From Desulfofundulus thermobenzoicus (GTDB lineage: Bacteria > Bacillota > Desulfotomaculia > Desulfotomaculales > Desulfovirgulaceae), in assembly GCF_009428905.1 (NCBI RefSeq), contig NZ_WHYR01000036.1:1-36225 (forward strand): a stretch of 36,225 nt of DNA, given 5' to 3'. Every line of letters starts with the position of its first letter. Position 1 is the stretch's first letter. Made by a program: the position numbers and the translations under genes. Below, one piece after another: positions 6,973 through 15,277 of this stretch. Under the pieces are notes generated by a model, which saw nothing but the letters and a program-made list of their open reading frames with translations, searched no databases and was not told where the DNA came from.

Positions 6973-9900
6973 GTGGTTTTTATGGAAGGAAACAATTCTA
7001 AAGATAATTTTAATAATAATCCAGGCGCTCCTGGTGCCCTGGTGGTTGGGGATTGTCCCCGTTTGATCGAGCGGGCCTTCCCGCTGAAGCAGGCGTCGCT
7101 GGATGCGGTGCACGAGAAGAACGTGCGGCACGGGCACATCTCCACGCTGCACATCTGGCCGGCGCGGCGGCCGCTGGCGGCCTGCCGGGCGGCGCTGATC
7201 GCCACACTGCTGCCCGATCCCGGCACGCCGGCGGAGCGCCGGCGTATTCTTGAGAAGCTGGCGGGCCGGGTGGTCCGGAAGGTGGAGAAGAAGAAGCTGC
7301 CCGGCGCCCACGTCATCGAGCGCATCAGGGAAGAAACCGAGGGCGGCATCCTGCACTGGGGGCGGGAGAACGGCCCGGCGCTGGACTGGTTCCGCGAGGA
7401 GATCAAAAAGGCTTACGGCGGCCGGGCGCCCAAGGTGCTGGACCCCTTCGCCGGCGGCGGGTCCATCCCCCTGGAGGCCATGCGTTTAGGCTGCGAAGTG
7501 ACCGCCATCGACCTCAACCCGGTGGCCTGGTTCATCCTCAAGTGCACCCTGGAATACCCGCAGAAGCTGGCCGGGCAGAAAAGGCCGCTGCCGGATTTTA
7601 TTTTAGCCGACCAGGATTTTATGGAAGCCTTTTACAAGGCCCATCCGGGAATTGTCGGCCGGGGGCGGCCGCAGAAGAGGCAGCTTGATCTGGAAAGTTT
7701 ATTCAGCCGGCAAGAAACCGGAGAGCTTCCGGTGCCGGAGGCGGATCTCTCCTGGCACGTGCGCGCCTGGGGAAGATGGGTGCTCAAGCAGGCCCGCCGG
7801 GAACTGGCGCGCTTCTGCCCGACCTATGCCGACTTTGAGCCGCTGAAGCCGGACGGGCGTCCGTTTGAGCTGCGCGAACCCAGGCCGGTGCCGCTTAAAG
7901 AGGACGGTTCGCCCGACCTTGAAGCCTTGAACGCCGAATTTACGGAGGAATACCGCCTGGACCCGCGCAATCCCCGGTGGGTGCCCAAGCCGACGGTGGC
8001 CTACCTCTGGGCGCGGACGGTGCAGTGCAAGAACTGCCGGGCGACGGTGCCGCTTTTGAAAACCCGCTGGCTCTGCAAGAAGGACAAAAAGCGCGTGGTG
8101 CTGACCATGGAGCCGAACCCGGATAAAACCGGCGTGGTCTTCGGCGTCCGGAATGACGTACCCGTGGCCGGCGGCAACGCGGCGCAAAGGCGCGAGCACG
8201 ATCGGAAGACCGGCGCCGGCACCATGTCCCGCTCCGGGGCGACCTGCCCCTGCTGCGGGACGATTATGACGATGGAGGATATACGCCTCGAAGGACGGGC
8301 GGGCCGGTTGGGGGCGGTGATGACCGCCGTCGTGGTGGACGGGCCGGACGGCAAGGAGTACCGCCTGCCGGCGGCGGAGGAGGTCCGCCTGGCGCAGGAA
8401 GCGGAGAAGGAACTCGACCGGGTTTTTGCGGAGATTCCCTTCGGGCTGCCGGAGGAGACCACGCCCAAGGGCGGGAGCGGCGCGAGCAGGGCGTTCTCGG
8501 TTGACGGCTACGGGTTCGATAAATGGTCCAAGCTCTTCACCCCCCGCCAGCTCCTGGCCCTGGGCACCTTCGTCAAATACACCCGCGCCGCCCGCGACGC
8601 CATGCGGGAGGCGGGCTACCCGCCAGAGTGGGTGGAGGCGGTGGGGGCGTATTTAGGTTTGGCAATAGATCGTTTGGCGGACTATAACAGTAATGTGTGT
8701 AATTGGGATCCTAACGGGGAATATATCACTCATACGTTTCAACGTTTTGCTCTCCCTATTAAATGGGATTTTAGTGAAATTAATGCGTTATCGGGAGCAA
8801 CCGGTGACTACGTTGGGGGACTCGACTGGATTTTTCGGTATATCCTGCACATTACAAGGGCATGCTTATCGCCTCAAGCTCCTCGTGTTGCTATGGATTC
8901 TGCAGCGTTGTTAAGAAAGGATGATATAGATTTTGTACTCACCGACCCCCCCTACTACGACGCCATCCCGTACTCCGACCTGATGGACTTCTTCTACGTC
9001 TGGTTGCGGCGGACGCTGTACGGGCTGTCGCCCGAAATAGACGCGGCCTTTCGGGAACCGCTGTCTCCGAAGTGGGACCACGATAAAAACGACGGCGAGC
9101 TGATTGACGATGCCAGCCGGTTCGGCGGTGACAGGCAGAAATCGAAGGCCGCGTACGAAGGGGGGATGTTCCGTGCCTTCCAGGCCTGCTACCGGGCGCT
9201 CAAGCCCGAAGGGCGGCTGGTCATAGTCTTTGCCCACAAGCACCCGGACGCCTGGGAGACCCTGGTTTCGGCCATCATCCGGGCCGGCTTTGTGGTGGTC
9301 GCGAGCTGGCCCATCCAGACGGAGATGGGCAACCGCACCCGCGCCCTCTCCTCGGCGGCTCTTGCCTCCTCTGTCTGGCTGGTCTGCAAGAAGCGCCCGG
9401 AAAACGCGCGGCCCGGCTGGGACAACCGCGTTTTAGAGGAGATGCGGGAGAAGATCCACACCCGGCTGCGGGAATTCTGGGACGCGGGCATCCGGGGGCC
9501 CGACTTCGTCTGGGCGGCCACCGGCCCGGCGCTGGAGGCTTACAGCAAACATCCGGTCGTCAAGAAGGCGAACGAGCCCGGGCAGGTCATGACCGTTTCC
9601 GGGTTCCTGCGGGCCGTCCGCCGGCTGGTGGTGGACTTCGTCGTCGGCCGGGTGCTCTCCCATAACGGCGGCACGGAAGGCGCGAGCGGTTTAGATGACG
9701 TAACTACTTACTACCTTTTGCACCGCCACGACTTCGGGTTTGAGGATGTTCCGGCCGGGGCCTGCATCCTCTACGCCGTCTCCTGCGGCCTCTCGGACCG
9801 CGAACTCGTTGACCAGTACGACCTTCTGGTCCGCACCGGCGGTCAGGAGCAGGATGAAGAGGATGAAGAAGCCGGGATCGAGGCGGGGGACGAGATCAAG

Positions 9901-10242
9901 GAAGGCACCGGCAGCAAGGTCCGGCTCAAAACCTGGCAGCAGCGCAAGCGCAAGACGCTGGGCCTGGACGCCGGGGGCCGCCCTGCGCCCCTCATCGACC
10001 AGGTGCACCGGCTGATGCACCTCTGGAAGACCGGCGACGTGGTGAAGGTGGACGAGTACCTCGATGCCCGGGGCTTGCGCCGCCACCGCCTCTTCCACCA
10101 GCTCCTCCAGGCCTTAATCGAGCTCGCCCCACCCGGCAGCGACGAACGCTCCCTCCTGGAGAGCATCAGCAACCACCTCGCCGCCCGGGGCATTGCTCCA
10201 GAGAAAGAACCAGAACTTTTCGGTAGAGAGGAAAGTAGATAA
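6973..10242 (+). CDS. DUF1156 Zn-ribbon adenine-specific DNA methyltransferase
   Basis: GTG at 6973 follows a GGAAGGGGAAGG ribosome site; ATG 6982 is an alternative. An N-terminal DUF1156 region (about 20-90; KNVRHGHISTLHIWPARRPL) precedes SAM motif I DPFAGGGSIPLEA (D157). A Zn-ribbon has cysteines 352, 355, 368, 425, 427 and 428. The catalytic motif DPPY is at 658-661. The family makes N6-methyladenine; DUF1156 methylases are the PglXI type of type 3 BREX and related anti-phage islands, where methylation marks self DNA. Residues about 560-656, just before DPPY, are encoded by about 290 bp of roughly 43% GC within a gene otherwise near 70-80% GC, suggesting a recombined tract. The 3' end carries one copy of an 8-bp repeat that recurs after the next two genes. 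Confidence 0.88.
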   Translation: MVFMEGNNSKDNFNNNPGAPGALVVGDCPRLIERAFPLKQASLDAVHEKNVRHGHISTLHIWPARRPLAACRAALIATLLPDPGTPAERRRILEKLAGRVVRKVEKKKLPGAHVIERIREETEGGILHWGRENGPALDWFREEIKKAYGGRAPKVLDPFAGGGSIPLEAMRLGCEVTAIDLNPVAWFILKCTLEYPQKLAGQKRPLPDFILADQDFMEAFYKAHPGIVGRGRPQKRQLDLESLFSRQETGELPVPEADLSWHVRAWGRWVLKQARRELARFCPTYADFEPLKPDGRPFELREPRPVPLKEDGSPDLEALNAEFTEEYRLDPRNPRWVPKPTVAYLWARTVQCKNCRATVPLLKTRWLCKKDKKRVVLTMEPNPDKTGVVFGVRNDVPVAGGNAAQRREHDRKTGAGTMSRSGATCPCCGTIMTMEDIRLEGRAGRLGAVMTAVVVDGPDGKEYRLPAAEEVRLAQEAEKELDRVFAEIPFGLPEETTPKGGSGASRAFSVDGYGFDKWSKLFTPRQLLALGTFVKYTRAARDAMREAGYPPEWVEAVGAYLGLAIDRLADYNSNVCNWDPNGEYITHTFQRFALPIKWDFSEINALSGATGDYVGGLDWIFRYILHITRACLSPQAPRVAMDSAALLRKDDIDFVLTDPPYYDAIPYSDLMDFFYVWLRRTLYGLSPEIDAAFREPLSPKWDHDKNDGELIDDASRFGGDRQKSKAAYEGGMFRAFQACYRALKPEGRLVIVFAHKHPDAWETLVSAIIRAGFVVVASWPIQTEMGNRTRALSSAALASSVWLVCKKRPENARPGWDNRVLEEMREKIHTRLREFWDAGIRGPDFVWAATGPALEAYSKHPVVKKANEPGQVMTVSGFLRAVRRLVVDFVVGRVLSHNGGTEGASGLDDVTTYYLLHRHDFGFEDVPAGACILYAVSCGLSDRELVDQYDLLVRTGGQEQDEEDEEAGIEAGDEIKEGTGSKVRLKTWQQRKRKTLGLDAGGRPAPLIDQVHRLMHLWKTGDVVKVDEYLDARGLRRHRLFHQLLQALIELAPPGSDERSLLESISNHLAARGIAPEKEPELFGREESR

Positions 10243-10378
10243 CGTGACTCTGTGCATGCGTGAAGTGAAATTTAGCAGGGTGAAAAAGAACAAAGGTGAT
10301 TGTTGAAATGGTGAGCATAGCAAGTCTGTAAGGTTGGAAGCTCCCGCTTGCGGTTGAAAGGAGGCGAGTAAATATAGA

Positions 10379-10855
10379 ATGGTCACGCAAGCTGAAGCAG
10401 ATGCTCTAATTGCGATGCCTAAAAAGAGATTTGGAAATCAAGTTTTCGATTTTCCCATGGCTGGAGAAGTATTAAATATTCCTGTTGTTTCTACGGATGA
10501 GAGGGAGTCTTTTTTAGTAGACATAAGTAGGGGAAGAATTAGGCTTACCAAATGCTCGTATCAGGAACGTTATCAAGGAGTAATTATTCTGGTTCGCTTG
10601 GACATTGACGGGCCTCCTCATACCAATCCGAATTTGCCTGAAGTTCCCCTTGCTTATCTTGGGCCTTATAATGGACAGACTATAAATTGCCCTCATTTGC
10701 ATCTATATGTGGAGGGATTTATGGATAAATGGGCAATACCGGCTCCGTCTGACTTTTTCTCAAGAACGGACGATCTCTATGTCACTTTATATGATTTCTT
10801 TGATTATTGTAAAATAATCGAACCACCCATAATACAAAGGAGACTATTCGTATGA
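10379..10855 (+). CDS. Uncharacterised 158-aa protein (possibly DUF6978-like)
   Basis: Begins MVTQAEADALIAMPKKRFGN. The ribosome site AAAGGAGG (10357-10364) is rather far (14 nt) from the ATG, with no better start in frame. The protein is mixed alpha/beta with no membrane helix or recognised catalytic motif. A central part contains CSYQERYQGVIILVRLDIDG and the conserved-looking HTNPN and CPHLHLY motifs, suggesting a small soluble beta-rich fold. From memory the N-terminus resembles DUF6978, a family seen next to DUF1828 genes, but I could not check this. The stop overlaps the next start (ATGA at 10852), so the pair is translationally coupled. GC is much lower than in the flanking genes, implying joint acquisition. 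Confidence 0.75.
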   Translation: MVTQAEADALIAMPKKRFGNQVFDFPMAGEVLNIPVVSTDERESFLVDISRGRIRLTKCSYQERYQGVIILVRLDIDGPPHTNPNLPEVPLAYLGPYNGQTINCPHLHLYVEGFMDKWAIPAPSDFFSRTDDLYVTLYDFFDYCKIIEPPIIQRRLFV

Positions 10856-11619
10856 TGTTAAAAGACTGTATAGACCTGGTTGATGCCTATATTCAGTGGC
10901 TTAGACAAAAAATATGCGTGGAGAGTATTAACGGCATTTACGAAATTACAACTCCTTTTCTTGACCGGCACAATGATCATTTGCAGATATACGTAAAGCG
11001 TTCTGAAAATGGCTTTATATTAACAGATGATGGTTACACCATCAATGACCTCCGTTTAAGTGGCTATGAATTTACAACGGAAAAAAGGCGGCAGATGCTC
11101 ACCGCTGTTCTGAATGGATTTGGGGTTAGGCTTTCCGGTAATGAGCTTATTGTAGAAGCAAGACCGGAAAACTTTCCGCAAAAGAAACACAATCTCCTTC
11201 AGGCGATGCTCGCAGTAAATGACCTGTTTGTTATGGCTGCTCCTGTGGTATCAAGTATTTTTAGGGAAGATGTAGAAAGGTACCTTCGGTTGCATGATGT
11301 ACGCTTTACCCCGTCAGTAAAATTTACCGGAAAGAGCGGCTTCGATCATTCTTTTGATTTTGTTATTCCCGCTTCACGAGTCCAGCCGGAACGAATACTA
11401 AAGACCATTAATAGGGCTAACAAGCAGAATATAACATTGCTAATATTTTCATGGACAGACACCAAGGACGTAAGGCCCCCAAATTCTACCGCTTACGGGG
11501 TCTTGAATGACACGGAGCAGTTAATTAATCCAGATCTTATCGGTGCTCTTAAACAATACGATATAAGAACCATACTTTGGAGCCGAAGAGATGAGTATAT
11601 TCAGGAGCTTATTGCATAG
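10852..11619 (+). CDS. DUF1828/DUF1829 domain protein
   Basis: Overlaps the preceding gene by ATGA; AGGAGA lies about 8 nt upstream. Residues about 25-115 match the DUF1828 pattern: an Ile-Thr-Thr-Pro-Phe-Leu-Asp-Arg motif, then QIYVKR, then FILTDDGYTINDLRLSGYEF. Residues about 130-250 fit DUF1829, with a central FDFVIPASR and a late ILWSRRDEY. The biochemical role is not established; such genes appear in phages and defence islands. Low GC matches its partner gene rather than the methylase or ATPase on either side. Likely a soluble cytoplasmic accessory or effector of the surrounding system, by context only. Confidence 0.8.
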   Translation: MMLKDCIDLVDAYIQWLRQKICVESINGIYEITTPFLDRHNDHLQIYVKRSENGFILTDDGYTINDLRLSGYEFTTEKRRQMLTAVLNGFGVRLSGNELIVEARPENFPQKKHNLLQAMLAVNDLFVMAAPVVSSIFREDVERYLRLHDVRFTPSVKFTGKSGFDHSFDFVIPASRVQPERILKTINRANKQNITLLIFSWTDTKDVRPPNSTAYGVLNDTEQLINPDLIGALKQYDIRTILWSRRDEYIQELIA

Positions 11620-11722
11620 AGAGGTTCGCTACGGTTGCTGGCTCGATCCCCTTGAACTGGCTTACTGCCTTGAAATGGCCAAGGCCAGTGATTTGAAGCT
11701 GGTAAGTGCCGGTGCTAACTAA
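11591..11722 (+). pseudogene. Small ORF, possible displaced C-terminal tail of the methylase
   Basis: An ATG at 11591, inside the end of the DUF1828 gene, opens a 43-aa frame. Beyond the direct repeat it reads REVRYGCWLDPLELAYCLEM and ends at TAA 11722. The part after 11624 has higher GC and protein-like composition. It is in phase with the upstream methylase if the low-GC cassette is removed. It may therefore be the old 3' end of the DUF1156 gene rather than an independent gene. No ribosome site supports the ATG. Confidence 0.35.
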
Positions 11723-11767
11723 GCTGAATGGCTCGGCGAGCAATATGATCTTAGGAGATGGATAACC

Positions 11768-14700
11768 ATGAATAAACTTCCCTGGACACCGTGGCACCAG
11801 GTCGTCCGGCTCCGGGACGATATCAGGTCGGGAGAGCTGTCGCTGGCCGTTTTTGCGGCCGACCTCTACGACGTGGTTATGGGCCGGGCCAAACCGGTTT
11901 ACCAGGACCCGACTGAGTTTTTCGCCCTCACCTACCCCACCTTTAACCTGCGCGAGCTGGCCAGGGACGTGCTGAACCGTCTGGCTGGCAAAAGCGAAAA
12001 GGCCGTGCGGCAGCTGGAGCTCACCTACGGCGGCGGCAAGACGCACACCCTGATCACCCTCTACCACCTGGTTGCCGACCCGGCAGGACTGCCGGACCTG
12101 CCCGCTGTGAGAGAGTTTATCGAACACGCGGGAATCACCCCGCCCGGGGCACGGGTGGCCTGCCTGCCCTTCGATAAGCTTGACGTTGAAAAGGGGATGG
12201 AAATCAAGGCGCCGGATGGACAGGTCCGGTGGCTCAAACACCCCTGGAGCGTGCTGGCCTGGCAGATCGCCGGGACTGAGGGTCTGCGCCTCCTGCACCC
12301 GGACGGCGCGGATGCCGAACGGGAGAGCGCCCCGGCGGAGAACCTCCTGACGGACCTGTTTGCCCTCCCGGGCCGGGAGGGGCTGAGCACCCTCATCCTC
12401 ATGGACGAGGTGCTCGTGTACGCCCGCGAGAAGATCGGGCTTGACCCGGTGTGGCGCGGCCGGCTGCAGAATTTCTTCCAGTATTTAACCCAGGCGGCTA
12501 CGAAAGTAGAGCGGTGCGCGGTGGTCGTTTCCCTTTTAGCGAGTGATCCCAGGAAGAGTGACGCCCTGGGCAAGGAAATCGCCAAGGAGATGTACGATAT
12601 CTTCCGGCGCGAGCAGGAAGAGGGCGTTCAGCCCGTAGTGAAGGAAGATGTGGCGGAGGTGCTGCGGCGCCGTTTGTTTACGGCGGAATCCATCCGCGAC
12701 CGGGAGGCTTTTCGTCCGCACGTGATGGCCGCGCTCAAGGGCATTACGGAACTGGATGATCAGACGAAAAAAGACGCCAAGGCGGCCGAGGAGCGCTTTC
12801 TGCGCAGTTTTCCCTTCCACCCGGACCTGACGGAGATTTTCTACGTGAAATGGACCCAGCTGGAAGGCTTTCAGCGGGCGCGCGGCGTGTTGCGGACCTT
12901 TGCGCTGGCCCTGCGGGAGGCCGAAAAATGGGATCATTGCCCGCTCATCGCGGCGAATGTGTTTCTGAGCGCTCCGGGCAGCGGGGACATCTCGGCTGCC
13001 GCCAGGGAGTTGACCACGGTTGCCGCCAGCGAGGAGTATGAAGGAAAGCGGCAGGAGTGGGCGGGTATCCTGGAAGGAGAGTTGGCCAAGGCACGGGCGA
13101 TTCAGGCCGAAACCCCGGGGCTTAAATTCCGGGAGGTCGAACAGGCCGTGCTGGCTGCTTTTATCCACTCGCAGCCCATTGGCCAGAAAGCACTGACCCG
13201 CGAACTTTTTATCCTGCTCGGCCATACGCGCCCGGACAGGATCGATTTGGCAAAGGCGCTCGGGCGCTGGGCCGAGGTTTCCTGGTTCCTCGACGAGGCG
13301 GCGCTCAGTGACGCCGAAACACGCGGCGATGGTCGCCAGGCGCTGCCCAAAACCTGGCGGTTGGGTTCGAAGCCCAACCTGCGGCAGATGCACAGCGAGG
13401 CGTGCCGGCGGGTACCGGCCGAACTGATTGAGGCCAGGCTCATTGACGCCATCAGCGGCCTGAAAAGCCTGACCGCCGGGGCCTCGGCGGCCGGCGCCAG
13501 GGTGCACAATCTTCCGGAACGGCCGAAGGATATCGAGGACGACGGCGAGTTCCATTACGCCGTTTTGGGGCCGAAGGCGGCCTCCACGGCGGGTAATCCG
13601 AGCGTGGAGGCCAAACGCTTCATCGAAGAAACGACCGGTCCCGACAGGCCACGGGTTTACCGCAACGCCGTCGTGCTGGCGGTGCCGTCGCGGGAGGGGC
13701 TGGAAATCGCCCGCGACCGGATCCGGGAATATCTCGGCTGGGAAGAAGTGCGCAATATGCTGAAAGGGCAGGAAATTGACCCGGTGCGGGCCGCGGTGCT
13801 CAACGCCAGGACGGAGGGCGCGAAGAAAGAAATCGCCGGGGCGGTCCGGCAGGCTTACTGTCTGGCGGTAACGGTTTCGGAGAAGAATGAAATCCTGGCT
13901 TACAAGCTTACCGTGGGAGCAGAGCCCCTTTTTAACATTATCAAGGCCGATCCCCGCGTCCGCATCCAGGAGACGGCAATAAGCGCGGAGGCGCTCTTGC
14001 CCGAAGGCCCCTATAACCTCTGGCGCGAGGGGGAAACGGCGCGCCGGGTAAAGGATTTGGTCGGTGCTTTTGCCCAGTTCCCCCACCTGCCGAAGATGCT
14101 GCGCCGGAAGGAAATCCTGGAAACGTTGATCCTCGGGGTCAAAGAAGGGCTCTTTGTCCTGCGTGCGGTGCGTCCGGACCGGTCGGTGCGCACCATCTGG
14201 CGCGCAGAGCCCCTGGAGGCGGACCTCAAGGATCCCGGCCTGGAGCTCGTGCTGCCGGAGGCGGCCACCCTGTCGGAAATTCCCGCCGCTCTTCTGGTTC
14301 CCGGGGTGTTGCCGGGGCTGTGGCCCACCCCGCCCGGGATCGCCGTTCGGGACGTGGTAGCCTTTTTCCGCGGCGGAAATGTCGTCCAGGTGCCCAGGGA
14401 GGGATATATCGAACCGGTGGTCATTCCCAAGGCTGAGCCGGAAGTAGTTTACGCGGCGATAGCGGAGGCGGTTGAGGCGGGGAAGCTATGGCTGACCACG
14501 GATGCAGCCAGCGTCTTCGCCGAAGAGATACCGGCCGGCGTCCTGACCGGAGACGCCAGACTTCAGCCCCCACCGCCCCCGGTTCCGGTAACCGCGGTGC
14601 TCCCGGATAACCTCCCGGCGGCCTGGCCGGGTCAAAAGACAACCGCGCTGGGTATCGCGGCGGCTCTTTCACAAAAGGCCGGCAGGAGTCTTCCGTGGGT

Positions 14701-15082
14701 GACGGTGCGGGAGGCCATAGACGGGGCAATCAAAGCCCGGCTGCTGGAAAAAACCATAGATTCAGGTCCCTGGCCCTGTGATTTCGGCGGCGCGCGGCAG
14801 GTCAAGCTCCGGGTGCCGGCCGGGGAGGTGGTGCCGCCGCCCGCACCCCCGCCGCCACTGCCGCCGCAGCCGGGTTTCAAAGCGGCCCAGGCAGAGTTGC
14901 GTCCCCATCAGATCCAGGATTTAGCGGAGATCATCGGCGAGCTGGTTAACGCCGCTGCCGGCTACGAGCTTGTCTTCAGGCTGCGGGTCGAATTGGGCGG
15001 CGCCGGGACGCTGCCCGATGAAGTCGTCCAAACAGTCAACCGGCTGCTTGCCGGGGTCGCGAAAGACCTGCAGCTCAAGTAG
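11768..15082 (+). CDS. DUF499-type P-loop ATPase (BrxC/PglY-like), defence-associated
   Basis: ATG 11768 lies behind AGGAGA, and the protein is 1104 aa. Residues 86-94 (TYGGGKTHT, K91) form the Walker A loop and LILMDEVLVY (D213, E214) the Walker B strand, both typical of DUF499 ATPases. A long central helical region follows. The C-terminal third contains two Pro-rich linkers (PPPPPVPV near 937; PPPAPPPPLPPQP near 1021) before a last small domain. DUF499 proteins are large ATPases found with DUF1156 methylases and helicases in anti-phage loci; BREX PglY/BrxC is related. The inferred role is the ATP-dependent regulator or scaffold linking methylase and helicase. GC returns to about 65-70%, like the methylase. 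Confidence 0.82.
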   Translation: MNKLPWTPWHQVVRLRDDIRSGELSLAVFAADLYDVVMGRAKPVYQDPTEFFALTYPTFNLRELARDVLNRLAGKSEKAVRQLELTYGGGKTHTLITLYHLVADPAGLPDLPAVREFIEHAGITPPGARVACLPFDKLDVEKGMEIKAPDGQVRWLKHPWSVLAWQIAGTEGLRLLHPDGADAERESAPAENLLTDLFALPGREGLSTLILMDEVLVYAREKIGLDPVWRGRLQNFFQYLTQAATKVERCAVVVSLLASDPRKSDALGKEIAKEMYDIFRREQEEGVQPVVKEDVAEVLRRRLFTAESIRDREAFRPHVMAALKGITELDDQTKKDAKAAEERFLRSFPFHPDLTEIFYVKWTQLEGFQRARGVLRTFALALREAEKWDHCPLIAANVFLSAPGSGDISAAARELTTVAASEEYEGKRQEWAGILEGELAKARAIQAETPGLKFREVEQAVLAAFIHSQPIGQKALTRELFILLGHTRPDRIDLAKALGRWAEVSWFLDEAALSDAETRGDGRQALPKTWRLGSKPNLRQMHSEACRRVPAELIEARLIDAISGLKSLTAGASAAGARVHNLPERPKDIEDDGEFHYAVLGPKAASTAGNPSVEAKRFIEETTGPDRPRVYRNAVVLAVPSREGLEIARDRIREYLGWEEVRNMLKGQEIDPVRAAVLNARTEGAKKEIAGAVRQAYCLAVTVSEKNEILAYKLTVGAEPLFNIIKADPRVRIQETAISAEALLPEGPYNLWREGETARRVKDLVGAFAQFPHLPKMLRRKEILETLILGVKEGLFVLRAVRPDRSVRTIWRAEPLEADLKDPGLELVLPEAATLSEIPAALLVPGVLPGLWPTPPGIAVRDVVAFFRGGNVVQVPREGYIEPVVIPKAEPEVVYAAIAEAVEAGKLWLTTDAASVFAEEIPAGVLTGDARLQPPPPPVPVTAVLPDNLPAAWPGQKTTALGIAAALSQKAGRSLPWVTVREAIDGAIKARLLEKTIDSGPWPCDFGGARQVKLRVPAGEVVPPPAPPPPLPPQPGFKAAQAELRPHQIQDLAEIIGELVNAAAGYELVFRLRVELGGAGTLPDEVVQTVNRLLAGVAKDLQLK

Positions 15083-15121
15083 CCATTCAGGATTTCTCTG
15101 TTTGGAACGGGGAGTGATTTA

Positions 15122-15229
15122 ATGGACATTCTGGCCGTCCTGACGGAAGGGAAAATCCGGGACCGGTTTTCCGTAGCAGGACATCCCCCTGCCTGCCAGT
15201 TCCAGGCACTTTTCAGCCTCCCGGGTTGA
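15122..15229 (+). CDS. Possible 35-aa ORF or truncated remnant
   Basis: ATG 15122 has a GGGGAG ribosome-like site 7 nt upstream. The frame encodes MDILAVLTEGKIRDRFSVAG and then a Pro/Cys/Gln stretch, ending at TGA 15229. It lies in the 195-bp gap between the DUF499 ATPase and sbcD. It could be the start of a lost gene or noncoding; I recognise no family. Confidence 0.25.
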   Translation: MDILAVLTEGKIRDRFSVAGHPPACQFQALFSLPG

Positions 15230-15277
15230 TTCTTTAAAACCTTTTCCAGACCATTCCACGGCGAGGGGGTTTTTAAA

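Larger units (their letters stand above)
10224..11624. other. Low-GC two-gene cassette bounded by 8-bp direct repeats
   Basis: TAGAGAGG occurs at 10224-10231 (last codons of the DUF1156 gene) and at 11617-11624 (just after the DUF1828 stop). The DNA between is about 35-45% GC, against 60-75% on both sides. Both copies are in the same codon phase (T-AGA-GAG-G), so deleting the segment would fuse the methylase in frame to a downstream open stretch ending at 11722. This looks like an insertion with a short target duplication or microhomology. No transposase or integrase is present, and an 8-bp match could be coincidental. Confidence 0.45.

Noticed and set aside
8020..8260. Methylase as two genes split at the Zn-ribbon
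   Set aside because: The frame is continuous from motif I to DPPY, and a Zn-ribbon between them is normal for DUF1156 methylases.
12536..14086. 516-aa open frame on the minus strand opposite the DUF499 gene
   Set aside because: Composition (Gly/Pro/Arg/His-rich) is that of an antisense shadow of high-GC coding DNA, with no motifs; the plus strand has a recognisable ATPase.
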